From: Chloroflexota bacterium | Lineage (GTDB): Bacteria > Chloroflexota > Dehalococcoidia > Lucifugimonadales > Lucifugimonadaceae | Assembly (NCBI GenBank): GCA_009837685.1 | Contig: VXTA01000092.1 | Location: forward strand, 1-9,920 | Direction of reading: 5' to 3' | DNA length: 9,920 nucleotides | Shown here: positions 1 to 6,449 of the stretch, in pieces | Numbering within the stretch: the stretch's first letter is position 1 | Layout of the letters: each line of letters begins with the position of its first letter | Position numbers and translations under genes: made by a program | Notes under the pieces: model-generated | Database searches by the model: none | Seen by the model: the letters and a program-made list of their open reading frames with translations, nothing else | What the model was told of the DNA's origin: nothing

Positions 1-1024
1 GCTCTTGCATCATTACCGGCCAGGCATCGTCGGCGTAGAAGCGGTGGCCGCCCTCGCCAACTACGAGGTGACAGCGATCGGCGGCGCCTGCCGCCCGATA
101 GATCTTTTGTAGGTCCGCGAACGCGCGCCTCACGCCGTCAACCGGGAACTGCGGATCTTCTTTGCCACAGACGACAACCACTGGGCGCGGCGCGAACAAG
201 CCCATCACATCGGCGTTTTCGGCGAGTGGGAGCAGTCCGGGGACGTAGTTGTCGGCGCAGTGGTAGATCGACATGATCGAGTCGCGGAATGTGCAGAAGT
301 AGCAGGACGGCATGGCGTGGGTGATGCGTGGGAGTAGAGCGGCGGAAAAGACGCTGATGGTGCCTCCGCCGGAGTTGCCCATTATTCCGATGCGAGACCA
401 GTCAACATCGTCGCGGGTTTCGAGGTAGTCGAGGCCACGGTCGACATCGAAGATACGCTGGCCGATCAAAGGTCTTCCAAGCATCAAAGCCTGCATGGTG
501 GCGTCGTGACACGGGTGGGTCGATATCCAATCTTGGTGCCGCTCGCGGCGTTCGCCGAACGAGCGTTGCTCGATGCAAAGCGCGCCGATGCCGCGTGCCA
601 TGCATTGGAGACCGAAGTCGCGATCGCCCTCGATTTGCATGGGGATGCTGTTGTCGTCGCGCTCGACCGCTATCGAGTGGTGCATCCCGGTGGTGTGGCC
701 TTGGACGCAGATGAAGAAGGGGTACGGGGGTGTCGCGTTTGCGGGCAGACAGAGGTAAGCGAGGATGTCGGAGCCGGGTTCGCTGCTTAGTATGAGTTTT
801 TCGATCGTTCCGTATTCGTGGTCTCGTTTCCAGAGGGAATGCGGGTTGAGGGCGATTCGGTCGCCATCGGGGAATCCTACGAGTTCGCGGACTTTGGGTC
901 GTAGTCGGGATTGCCATTTACCGACATCGCCGACATCGTAAGACATTGCAGGTTGCACCGTGTCCATGAGGTGGCGGTGAAAGAGGGAGGGTGAGAGGGT
1001 TGGTTCGGTGATGGTAGCGGTCAT
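1..1024 (-). CDS. Alpha/beta hydrolase (dienelactone hydrolase / acetylxylan esterase-like), partial at left edge
   Basis: Reading down from the ATG at 1024, the frame stays open for 341 codons to base 2, so only the extreme C-terminus is missing. It is probably a soluble serine ester or peptide-bond hydrolase; no signal peptide is visible. The nucleophile elbow GNSGG puts Ser at residue 218. The acid is probably Asp290 in GKEDPQFP and the histidine His327 in GEGGHRF, in the order and spacing usual for the fold. A GHTTG oxyanion-type loop lies near residues 109-113, and an EQRSFGERR stretch near 152-160 recalls the Q-R-x-x-G pattern of cephalosporin-C deacetylase and acetylxylan esterase relatives. 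The SD upstream of ATG 1024 is weak, and Met20 (base 967) is an alternative start. It is divergent from the HAD gene across 86 bp. The fold is near certain; the substrate is unknown. Confidence 0.88.
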   Translation of the reverse strand, partial: MTATITEPTLSPSLFHRHLMDTVQPAMSYDVGDVGKWQSRLRPKVRELVGFPDGDRIALNPHSLWKRDHEYGTIEKLILSSEPGSDILAYLCLPANATPPYPFFICVQGHTTGMHHSIAVERDDNSIPMQIEGDRDFGLQCMARGIGALCIEQRSFGERRERHQDWISTHPCHDATMQALMLGRPLIGQRIFDVDRGLDYLETRDDVDWSRIGIMGNSGGGTISVFSAALLPRITHAMPSCYFCTFRDSIMSIYHCADNYVPGLLPLAENADVMGLFAPRPVVVVCGKEDPQFPVDGVRRAFADLQKIYRAAGAADRCHLVVGEGGHRFYADDAWPVMMQE

Positions 1025-1110
1025 GTTGGCGGGTTCTCGTTCAAGGGTCGTTTCAGAATTATGCCATTGGAATGGTCGATTAATGCATACTCCAATATCG
1101 GAGGAAAACA
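1025..1110. promoter_or_regulatory. Divergent intergenic region between the hydrolase and HAD genes
   Basis: This 86-bp gap must hold the promoters of both divergent genes. I see an inverted pair ATTGGA (1066-1071) and TCCAAT (1091-1096) just upstream of the HAD start, and a small CCATT-GG-AATGG stem at 1064-1075. No convincing -35/-10 pair was found in either direction. The role of the repeats is inferred from position only. Confidence 0.35.
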
Positions 1111-1113
1111 TTG
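1100..1113 (+). promoter_or_regulatory. Shine-Dalgarno GGAGG that fixes the TTG start of the HAD gene
   Basis: GGAGG at 1100-1104 sits 6 nt before TTG at 1111. No ATG or GTG gives a better N-terminus, because the DLDNT motif already lies at residues 11-15. The SD therefore decides for the unusual TTG start. Confidence 0.75.
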
Positions 1114-1794
1114 GATAAAACCGTACATGGCTTTCTTTTCGACCTAGACAACACCCTCATCGATCGGGAGGCCGCGTTCGTACGTTTCGCCACGCGCTTC
1201 TATGAGGAACGGCTTCGCGACGCGACATCAATGACGCGGGACGAAACAGTAGCCAAGATGGTGCATTGGGACGAAGACGGATACGTCCCGCGCGACGAGA
1301 TGTTCGCACGGTGGGTCAACGAATGGCCCGAAGCGGGGCTCGAACCGAAGCGGTTGCTGCTGTATTACCGCTCCGAGATGAAACAGCATGTGCAACCGGA
1401 TGCGGATAACAACCGTCTCCTCGCGGACCTCAATCGTCGAGGAGTGCCGTGGGGCATCGTCACCAACGGAACCACTGTTACTCAGCACATCGCCTGCCGG
1501 GCGGCTGGTCTCGATCAACTCGCCCCGTTCATCATCGTTTCCGAAGCGGCTGGTTATAAGAAACCGGATCCGAGGATTTTTCGCGACGCATTGGAACTGA
1601 CTGGACTCTCGTCTCCTGAAGACGTCTTGTTCGTAGGTGATAACCCGATAGCCGACGTTAACGGAGCTAAGCGGTTCGGGATGAAAACTGCGTGGGTTCG
1701 GCGCGGTCGGCAATTTCCGGACGATCTCCAACCGCCTGATTACGTCGTTGATCACGTCGCCGAACTGCAGGACATTGTCTGCCTTTCCGCTTGA
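1111..1794 (+). CDS. HAD-superfamily hydrolase (phosphatase, subfamily IA type)
   Basis: A 227-residue protein with all HAD motifs. Motif I is DLDNT with the Asp nucleophile at 11 and the acid/base Asp at 13. Motif II is TNGT with Thr118. Motif III has Lys150/Lys151 in YKKPDP. Motif IV is VGDNPIADVNGAK with Asp177 and Asp182. The segment between motifs I and II is mainly helical-looking, as in C1-cap HAD-IA enzymes such as phosphoglycolate phosphatases, beta-phosphoglucomutases and YjjG-type nucleotidases. These remove phosphate from small cytosolic metabolites with Mg2+. Translation starts at TTG with a good SD. It appears monocistronic. The last 34 residues recur as a detached remnant at 2678-2782, so a related second gene probably once existed nearby. 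The exact substrate cannot be told. Confidence 0.92.
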   Translation: MDKTVHGFLFDLDNTLIDREAAFVRFATRFYEERLRDATSMTRDETVAKMVHWDEDGYVPRDEMFARWVNEWPEAGLEPKRLLLYYRSEMKQHVQPDADNNRLLADLNRRGVPWGIVTNGTTVTQHIACRAAGLDQLAPFIIVSEAAGYKKPDPRIFRDALELTGLSSPEDVLFVGDNPIADVNGAKRFGMKTAWVRRGRQFPDDLQPPDYVVDHVAELQDIVCLSA

Positions 1795-2119
1795 ACATCA
1801 CGCGTGGAATCGTTGGTCATATGGTGAACGAAGTATGGTAATACATTTGAAAGGTGACTACATGCGATCTTAGCTATGCTGGAGGGTCATGGTCACACCG
1901 TGTAAGGCACGCCCACCAAACTGGATAAAATCAAGAACTTTTGAGATCAGGTTCATTCTGGCACTGTAGACCGTGGCCTACCTAGCACCGACAGGGCGAC
2001 GCTCCGCCCTCGCAGAAGATCCTCCGGCTGTTCTAGGGTGGGCAGTGTCTCTTTCTCCTGTTGTCGGGCCCAGTGGCGGGCTTTCGGAGACCACGGCAGA
2101 GCGGCAGCCATTCGCTCGG
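1795..2119. other. Gene-free stretch downstream of the HAD gene
   Basis: Neither strand shows an ORF with recognisable protein character; the long minus-strand frame here is antisense to the GIY-YIG gene and low in conserved pattern. There is a six-base-pair stem AGGGCG (1993-1998) / CGCCCT (2005-2010), but no T-run follows on either side, so it does not look like an intrinsic terminator. No tRNA, rRNA or riboswitch pattern was recognised. Confidence 0.5.
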
Positions 2120-2148
2120 TTGACAACGCGCCATGCCCCGCTTAGAAT
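2120..2148 (+). promoter_or_regulatory. Sigma-70-type promoter for the small GIY-YIG-like gene
   Basis: A perfect -35 TTGACA (2120-2125) is followed by a 17-bp spacer and a -10 TAGAAT (2143-2148). The predicted start near 2155 would give a leader of about 40 nt before GTG 2194. It is the best-matching promoter in the window. Confidence 0.75.
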
Positions 2149-2175
2149 GAGCCAAACCAAATTTGAATGAGCCAA
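2145..2175 (+). repeat. Direct repeat GAATGAGCCAA x2, possible operator
   Basis: The 11-mer GAATGAGCCAA occurs at 2145-2155 and 2165-2175, a 20-bp period (about two helical turns). The first copy overlaps the -10 box and expected start; the second lies in the leader. The repeats are exact. A role as a protein-binding site that blocks the promoter is inferred from this placement. Confidence 0.45.
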
Positions 2176-2193
2176 CCCCTGGGAGAATAGACG

Positions 2194-2400
2194 GTGAACC
2201 GTAACAAGAAAGTCGGCTATACATACTACGGGAGAGGTGGCGCGAAGCACACGGGCATCACCAACAACCCGAAGCGACGTCGGAGCGAACACAACAGAAA
2301 AACTGGCGGAAACGGTTTCCTGAAGGTGAGAACCGGGCAGATGACCAAACGGAACGCCCGGCGTTGGGAAAAGGGCCAAAGGAATACTAGAGGCTACTGA
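2194..2400 (+). CDS. Small, highly basic GIY-YIG-like protein
   Basis: A 68-residue protein starting at GTG with GGGAG at 2181-2185, 8 nt upstream. Residues 8-30 fit a compact GIY-YIG core: GYTYY as the first strand, a short turn, HTGITN as the second, then PKRRR and SEH with His33, like the VGITNDPERRLxEH pattern of short GIY-YIG family members. A Glu (59) follows in RRWEKGQ, where a metal-binding Glu could sit. At 68 residues it is shorter than full nucleases of this family (about 90 or more). By my count 20 residues are Lys/Arg against two acidic, so nucleic-acid binding is likely. Whether it cuts DNA is unknown. It is transcribed alone from its own strong promoter. It could also be a non-catalytic derivative. 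Confidence 0.7.
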   Translation: MNRNKKVGYTYYGRGGAKHTGITNNPKRRRSEHNRKTGGNGFLKVRTGQMTKRNARRWEKGQRNTRGY

Positions 2401-2413
2401 TCCGGACTCTGGC

Positions 2414-2608
2414 TTAACCTCCCCCACCAGCTGCGACCACGCTCAATAATGGCGTGGCGACGCCACGCCTCCATTCTTCCGCCCGTGAGTGGACTTGTGC
2501 CTTTCCGACATTGGTGAGCGGCGAATCGTATCTTCCCTCGTGCACCGTTTCGTCATCGGCGCGGGAGCGACCGTGTCGCATCAGAGTTATTTGTTGAGCA
2601 CTGCCCAA
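2414..2608 (-). pseudogene. Histidine phosphatase (phosphoglycerate mutase-like) N-terminal remnant
   Basis: Read from a possible TTG at 2608, the frame gives an early strand then [27 protein letters not shown] and [11 protein letters not shown] is the signature carrying the phosphorylated histidine of the histidine phosphatase family, and the following pattern matches the usual first 50 or so residues. Family resemblance stops near base 2470; after 16-18 further unrelated codons the frame ends at 2414. About 65 residues remain of a family normally around 200 long, and the second catalytic half (second His and surrounding Arg/Glu) is absent. It is therefore most likely a truncated, dead copy. 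The break lies at a perfect 19-bp palindrome (2451-2469). Codon choice is still gene-like, which suggests recent decay. Confidence 0.72.
2451..2469. repeat. Perfect 19-bp palindrome GGCGTGGCG-A-CGCCACGCC
   Basis: Nine-base arms (2451-2459 and 2461-2469) with a single central base. It sits exactly where the histidine-phosphatase remnant stops resembling its family, and about 50 nt past the stop of the GIY-YIG-like gene. No T-run follows it on either strand, so factor-independent termination is unlikely. It may mark a deletion or insertion junction. Confidence 0.6.
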
Positions 2609-2629
2609 CTGGATTTCCAATCGTGGTTC

Positions 2630-2793
2630 GTGGGATTCCCGTTTTGTCTCATCGAGTTTAATCGAGCAGCATCGATAGCGCGGGTAATTCGCGGTCGGCG
2701 ATTTCCGGACGATCTCCAACCACCCGATTACATCGTCGATCACGTCGCGGAGTTGACCGACATGTCTGTCATTCCGGCGTAGGGGAATCCCAC
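2630..2793. repeat. 11-bp inverted repeat GTGGGATTCCC / GGGAATCCCAC flanking the HAD remnant
   Basis: The left arm is 2630-2640 and the right arm 2783-2793, exact reverse complements. Together they bracket the HAD remnant in a 164-bp unit. The right arm is part of a degenerate palindromic repeat. A miniature mobile unit or a chance product of several degenerate repeats would both explain this. Confidence 0.5.
2678..2782 (+). pseudogene. HAD hydrolase C-terminal remnant
   Basis: The frame from 2678 to the TAG at 2780-2782 encodes 34 residues that align without gaps to the last 34 residues of the intact HAD gene (its codons 194-227); I count 24 identities, including [10 protein letters not shown] and VDHVAEL. 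Many base differences are synonymous, so the piece comes from a diverged but once-functional relative rather than a fresh copy. Upstream of 2678 the frame shows no HAD similarity and motifs I-IV are missing, so it cannot be an active enzyme. The stop codon falls inside a degenerate palindromic repeat. Confidence 0.8.
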
Positions 2794-2853
2794 TTACCGA
2801 CGTTTGCTTTTCCACCGCCTGCCCCTCTGGATTCCCGCCTACGCGGGAATGAC
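2768..2853. repeat. Inverted pair of dRS3-like palindromic repeats
   Basis: ATTCCCGCCTACGCGGGAAT at 2831-2850 is an imperfect palindrome fitting the pattern ATTCCC-N8-GGGAAT, the form of the short neisserial dRS3 repeats and of similar repeats in other bacteria. Extended by GG before and GAC after (2829-2853), its reverse complement matches 2768-2790 apart from about two missing bases. A poorer partial copy lies at about 2868-2887. The two better copies face each other about 40 bp apart and could form a long hairpin. They precede the GNAT gene at 2906. Confidence 0.65.
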
Positions 2854-2905
2854 GTAGTTTTGCATCTGTCTCACGTAGGCTGGAATCTATAGGGATGAGG
2901 TAAAC

Positions 2906-3448
2906 ATGAATGCTCTGGAAATCCGGATTGCGACGGATTGTGACTTGGAGTCATTGGTCGATGCGCATGGACCTGGGATCAGTGCCGCGCAGATCAAACG
3001 GCGGTTGGAGGAGAGCCGGAAGGGATTCCGCACTATGCTCGTAGCAGTCAAAGAAGGCCGAGCAGTTGGTTCTGTAAGCATCGGAGGCGGGAGTTTTCAG
3101 AGGAAGGGATCGTTGCGTCTATTCGCGCTTGATGTGGGACCGGAATTCCGGCGCAACGGCATCGGCACTGCGTTGGTTGAGGCGGTCGAAGCCAAAGCCG
3201 CCGCGCAGAATTTGGACGAAGTCAACCTGGAAGTAGAGATTGATAACGAAGGCGCGATCCGGTTGTACCGTCGTCTCGGTTACACGATTTGTGGAGAACC
3301 GGTGATGGATCGTTGGACACGGTTGGGGGATGACGGCTCTAGCGAGACGATCGAGGTGCCGGTGTTTGTGATGGTGAAGAGGTTGGTAGCAACGACGGAT
3401 CCGACGACGCAACTACGAAGTTGCCCAAATCCTGATCGAACGAAATGA
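2906..3448 (+). CDS. GNAT-family N-acetyltransferase
   Basis: A 180-residue single-domain protein; GAGG at 2897-2900 is a good SD for ATG 2906. Motif A shows strand [10 protein letters not shown] then RRNGIGTA (residues 82-89), the R-x-x-G-x-G pyrophosphate loop that binds acetyl-CoA. Motif B is [13 protein letters not shown] (114-126), typical of GNAT proteins. It should transfer an acetyl group to an amine of a small molecule or protein in the cytosol; the acceptor is unknown. Strand content late in the protein ([10 protein letters not shown], 151-160) fits the closing beta strands, and the last 20 residues are a polar tail beyond the usual domain end. The Nudix gene follows after 12 nt, so the two are probably co-transcribed. 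Confidence 0.9.
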   Translation: MNALEIRIATDCDLESLVDAHGPGISAAQIKRRLEESRKGFRTMLVAVKEGRAVGSVSIGGGSFQRKGSLRLFALDVGPEFRRNGIGTALVEAVEAKAAAQNLDEVNLEVEIDNEGAIRLYRRLGYTICGEPVMDRWTRLGDDGSSETIEVPVFVMVKRLVATTDPTTQLRSCPNPDRTK

Positions 3449-3460
3449 AGACTTTCGACA

Positions 3461-4021
3461 TTGTCAAGTAAGAAGATGGATGACGACCTTGCAGAGTTCT
3501 TATCCCCGATGACTGCTTTTGCGGAGGAAACGCGTATCTGGGCGCCTCTCGGCACCATGCGAATCGTGTGTTATCTCACCGATAAAACACCTCCTATCAG
3601 ATACGTGTCATCGGCCCGGGCAGTCGTGATCGATGACGACCGAGTGCTGTTGGTCCAAGACCCGCACGAAATACACATTATCCCCGGCGGCAGGCTTGAG
3701 TCTGGTGAAACACCCGAAGAGGCGATGCGGCGGGAGGTGATCGAAGAGACTGGTTGGAGCTTGGCATTTTGGAAACCGATTGGGGTTCTGCATTTCACTC
3801 TCGTTTGCCCGATGTCCCAGGGTCAAAAGGTCCAACCTGACTTCCTTCAGGTGGTTTACGCGGGCGTTCCGGGAAAGTATCACCCTGAACTGCGGGAGGC
3901 GGATGGTTATGAAATCGGATCGGAATTTGTTTCGATCGATCGTGTTCGCCGAATGCCACTTGGCAGCGGACAGCTGAAGTTTCTCGAAGCCGCTCTTACA
4001 GCAACATCGAGATCGCCTTGA
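3461..4021 (+). CDS. Nudix hydrolase
   Basis: A 186-residue protein if the TTG at 3461 is used. ATG at 3476 (five residues shorter) is equally possible, and neither has a strong SD. The Nudix box G-x5-E-x7-REVxEExGW is complete at residues 77-99, with GRLESGE at its start and REVIEETGW at its end. It binds the Mg2+ or Mn2+ used to hydrolyse nucleoside-diphosphate-linked compounds. The preceding ARAVVIDDDRVLLVQD and IIPGG form the normal Nudix strand and loop. About 45 residues precede the domain and may set specificity. The end overlaps the convergent minus-strand GNAT gene by 26 nt. It probably forms an operon with the upstream GNAT gene. The substrate is not predictable. Confidence 0.92.
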   Translation: MSSKKMDDDLAEFLSPMTAFAEETRIWAPLGTMRIVCYLTDKTPPIRYVSSARAVVIDDDRVLLVQDPHEIHIIPGGRLESGETPEEAMRREVIEETGWSLAFWKPIGVLHFTLVCPMSQGQKVQPDFLQVVYAGVPGKYHPELREADGYEIGSEFVSIDRVRRMPLGSGQLKFLEAALTATSRSP

Positions 4022-5024
4022 CGTCGCGATCGCCGATGGTGAAAGTTCCGTCATCGGTTCCGGCGCGAAATCCGATCGCTTCAAACTGCAAGCGCTTCTC
4101 TTCGTCCACAACCGAGAGCCGCGTGGCGATCCGGACGGCGCTTTGTTGTGTGCCCCATGCGATGGCCGCGCTGATCAACGCGTCGTACGAGTCGCTGAAC
4201 CGTGCGTGGATGAAACCATCGACATGGCAGACATCGTCTGCATCGATAAATGCGGTGGCGATTCCGACAAGCCGTCCATCATCAGTTTTTGCGGCGAACC
4301 ACTCGGCGGCGGGCATCCCCCTGCGATCTCGCTGCGCTCGCTCGCGTCCCCCTTCGCGGGGCGAAAGGGGAGAGATTAGGTAGTAGTACTTGCGACACAG
4401 CCCCATGCAGGAGTTCTGCTCGGCGTAGCGGGTGGAGATCATGGGTGTTGGGAGGTTGCCGTCGAGAACTTGCCAGTCGTGCGGTGTGAGCAGGAGCGGG
4501 ATCATGGGGACTCTGAGAGAGGCATCGCCTGTCACGATGTTGACGGGCGACGGTCTGCGGAAGTAATCGGCTAAGTATTCTTCGGGCGAGTCGCCGGTGG
4601 TGACGTTGACGTAATCCGTCGAGTTCGCAATCTTGCGCCAACCTAATCGGTGATAGATGCGGGCCGCGTCTGGGTTTTCGGTGCCGAGAAAGACCGCTTC
4701 GCCGCCGTTTGCGGTGAATTCGTCAAGGGCTTGACCACACAGCCGTCCCGCGATGCCCTGCCCTCGGTAATCCGGTCGTGTGGCGACCTCGCCGATCCCA
4801 GCGAACTCCGGATTGGCGCGCGGCGTCATGATGCCGCACGTCCCTGCGAGAACGTCGGCATCGCGTTCCGCGAGCACGGTGTGGCGGTTGTGTTCGGCTT
4901 CTTCGCCTAGGAAGACTCCGATGGGGATGTCGGGATCTTCAGGTCCGAAAATCTCTTCCCAGAAGGCGAAGAGCTCTTTGGCCAGCGGCTCGGCGATGGG
5001 AGTCTCGTATCGAAAGGACTCCAT
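3996..5024 (-). CDS. Long GNAT-family acetyltransferase with an in-frame repeat insert
   Basis: A 342-residue protein. The N-terminal GNAT domain has motif A at about residues 76-95, with RPDYRGQGIAG (83-93) as the acetyl-CoA loop, and motif B around NPDAARIYHRLGW (117-129). The C-terminal half (about 170-342) contains AEWFAAKTDDGRLVGIATAFI and DDVCHVDGFIHARF, then LQFEAIGF near 312-319. This looks like a second, degenerate GNAT-like fold, as in two-domain members. ATG 5024 follows directly on the TGA of amidase copy 1 (TGAATG), with no SD seen, so translation is probably coupled. Residues about 216-237 (LISPLSPREGGRERAQRDRR and neighbours) are charged, low in structure and encoded by a hairpin-rich repeat-like insert. 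The frame stays open through it, so the product may still work. Acceptor unknown. Confidence 0.85.
   Translation of the reverse strand: MESFRYETPIAEPLAKELFAFWEEIFGPEDPDIPIGVFLGEEAEHNRHTVLAERDADVLAGTCGIMTPRANPEFAGIGEVATRPDYRGQGIAGRLCGQALDEFTANGGEAVFLGTENPDAARIYHRLGWRKIANSTDYVNVTTGDSPEEYLADYFRRPSPVNIVTGDASLRVPMIPLLLTPHDWQVLDGNLPTPMISTRYAEQNSCMGLCRKYYYLISPLSPREGGRERAQRDRRGMPAAEWFAAKTDDGRLVGIATAFIDADDVCHVDGFIHARFSDSYDALISAAIAWGTQQSAVRIATRLSVVDEEKRLQFEAIGFRAGTDDGTFTIGDRDVKAISMLL
4317..4379. repeat. In-frame repeat-like insert within the GNAT gene
   Basis: About 63 bp of unusually GC-rich, low-complexity DNA differing from its surroundings. CCCCTTCGC (4349-4357) can pair with GCGAAAGGGG (4361-4370) around a GGG loop, and 4322-4346 has repeated CGCT/TCGC units. 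The length is a multiple of three and the host frame continues. Boundaries are approximate because only one copy is in the window. Confidence 0.55.
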
Positions 5025-6449
5025 TCACGACACCATTGGTCGGATGTGCGCCCACGGCTGGGCTTTTTCGAAGGCTGCTGATGCCGCCAATACGGTCTCC
5101 TCGTCTCCCGGTTTGCCGACGATGTGGAGTCCTACTGGCATGCCGTCTGAATCGAAGCCGCAAGGTACGCTGGCGGCTGTGAAGCCGATGGTGTTGATGG
5201 GGTGAGTGTGCGGTAGGTAGCCCCACCATGGGATGCACGTTGCTGGTTCGCCACCGATCTCTTTGGGGTATTGCTCGTGTTCGAAGGCGGTTGTCGCCAT
5301 CGTGGGAGATAACAGGAGGTCGAACTTATCGAACTGATCCCAGAACTGCTGCATCATTCGGTCTCGTTCGCCTAAGGCGCGTCCGTAGTCGATGACGCTT
5401 AACTTGCGTCCGTAGTCCAAGCCGTAGTTGACGTACCACGTGAGTTGATCCGCGGGCAGATGACCGTTCACGCCGATGGCACTCGATGCGGATAAGACGT
5501 ACCAGGTGTCGAACGGTGCATTTAGAGCGATGTCTGATTCGTCAACGGTGCATCCTAAGTCTTCGAAAACCTTGGCGCCGGCTTCAGCAGCTACAGCGAC
5601 ATCAGGATCGACAGTGGCGTATCCCCATCCGAGGCTCCAGCCGAGTTTCAATCCTTCGATGTCGCGTCCTACGGCGGCGCTGAAGTCAGGGACAGGAGCG
5701 CGCATGGAACTGGGATCGCGCGGATCGTATCCCGCCATGACTTGTAGGAGCATGGCGGAGTCGGCGACGGTTCGCGACATAGGCCCTTGCTGGCTGAAGA
5801 GGTTGGCGGCTGGGGCGCTATCGGTTCCGGTGTAGCTGGATACGCGCCCTTGTGTGGGTTTGATGCCGAAGATGCCGTTGAAGCTGGCAGGTATGCGGAT
5901 AGATCCTCCCCCGTCGCCGCCGGTGGCTAGCGCACACAATCCGGCTGCTAGTGACGAACCAGCTCCACCACTCGAACCACCGGAGGTTCGCTCCGGGTTC
6001 CACGGATTTCCGCACGGCGGACCCAGTCGATTGTCGCTCGTACCTAGATGGCCAAACTCCGGGGTGTTCGTCTTTCCGAGCATGACGGCGCCGGCATCGA
6101 AGATCTTATCGATGTACGCCGCGTTGGCATCGGGTACGCGGTCCTTGTACGCGAGGGAACCGCCGGTGGTACGTACCCCCTTCGTCATCTGGAGGTCTTT
6201 GATGGAGATGGGGAGGCCGTGGAGTGGACCGAGTGATTCGCCTTTCGCGGTTGCCGCATCTGCCCTTGCCGCCTGCTCCAGTGCGATCTCAGGTGTCACC
6301 GTGATGAATGAATGGAGCTTGTCGTCTAATGCTTCGATCCGGGACAGGTATAGCTTGGTGAGTTCCGTCGAGGTGATCTTCTTGTCGGCGATCAGCGTTC
6401 GTAGTTCAGTCGCGGGAGCGAAGGCGAGGTTTTCGTCTAGATTTGGCAT
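5025..6449 (-). CDS. Amidase signature-family amidase, copy 1
   Basis: A 474-residue cytosolic amidase of usual family length. The Ser-cisSer-Lys triad is visible: Lys84 in GLPISIKDL, cis-Ser159 in TSGGSSGG and nucleophile Ser183 in GGDGGGSIRIP. The spacings of 75 and 24 residues match those of fatty-acid amide hydrolase. It hydrolyses a carboxamide to acid and ammonia or amine. GatA of Gln-tRNA amidotransferase shares the fold, but no gatB or gatC is nearby. AGAGG lies 6 nt before ATG 6449. By count, 142 of the first 190 residues are identical to amidase copy 2 immediately upstream, so it arose by tandem duplication. The GNAT gene follows with no gap. Substrate unknown; differences cluster in the C-terminal half around residues 310-420, where specificity may be set. 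Confidence 0.92.
   Translation of the reverse strand: MPNLDENLAFAPATELRTLIADKKITSTELTKLYLSRIEALDDKLHSFITVTPEIALEQAARADAATAKGESLGPLHGLPISIKDLQMTKGVRTTGGSLAYKDRVPDANAAYIDKIFDAGAVMLGKTNTPEFGHLGTSDNRLGPPCGNPWNPERTSGGSSGGAGSSLAAGLCALATGGDGGGSIRIPASFNGIFGIKPTQGRVSSYTGTDSAPAANLFSQQGPMSRTVADSAMLLQVMAGYDPRDPSSMRAPVPDFSAAVGRDIEGLKLGWSLGWGYATVDPDVAVAAEAGAKVFEDLGCTVDESDIALNAPFDTWYVLSASSAIGVNGHLPADQLTWYVNYGLDYGRKLSVIDYGRALGERDRMMQQFWDQFDKFDLLLSPTMATTAFEHEQYPKEIGGEPATCIPWWGYLPHTHPINTIGFTAASVPCGFDSDGMPVGLHIVGKPGDEETVLAASAAFEKAQPWAHIRPMVS

Larger units (their letters stand above)
2401..2905. other. Gene graveyard with remnants and palindromic repeats
   Basis: This 505-bp stretch has no intact gene. It holds a minus-strand histidine-phosphatase N-terminal remnant, a plus-strand HAD C-terminal remnant and several inverted repeats, each listed separately. 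The 133-codon minus frame that spans most of it joins antisense of the HAD remnant to the phosphatase remnant and is not taken as one gene. Confidence 0.7.

Noticed and set aside
402..917. Frames on both strands inside the alpha/beta hydrolase region
   Set aside because: The uninterrupted hydrolase frame with complete catalytic triad explains this region; the others are Arg/Pro-rich shadow translations.
1993..2010. AGGGCG/CGCCCT stem as a transcription terminator
   Set aside because: No T-run on either side and it lies about 200 bp past the HAD stop.
1978..2427. 149-codon minus-strand frame
   Set aside because: It is antisense to the GIY-YIG-like gene and its promoter; the composition shows no family pattern and no good SD was seen.
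2489..2782. 97-codon plus-strand frame as a gene
   Set aside because: Only its last 34 codons show protein similarity (HAD end); the front part is antisense to the histidine-phosphatase remnant.
2414..2815. 133-codon minus-strand frame as one gene
   Set aside because: Its first two fifths are antisense to the HAD remnant and a repeat; only the part from about 2608 downward resembles a protein family, and that is truncated.
2860..2891. Promoter for the GNAT gene at 2906 (TTGCAT with a TATA-like box)
   Set aside because: Spacing to the TATA-like bases is 20 bp or more and the region is built of degenerate repeat sequence, so the match is not convincing.
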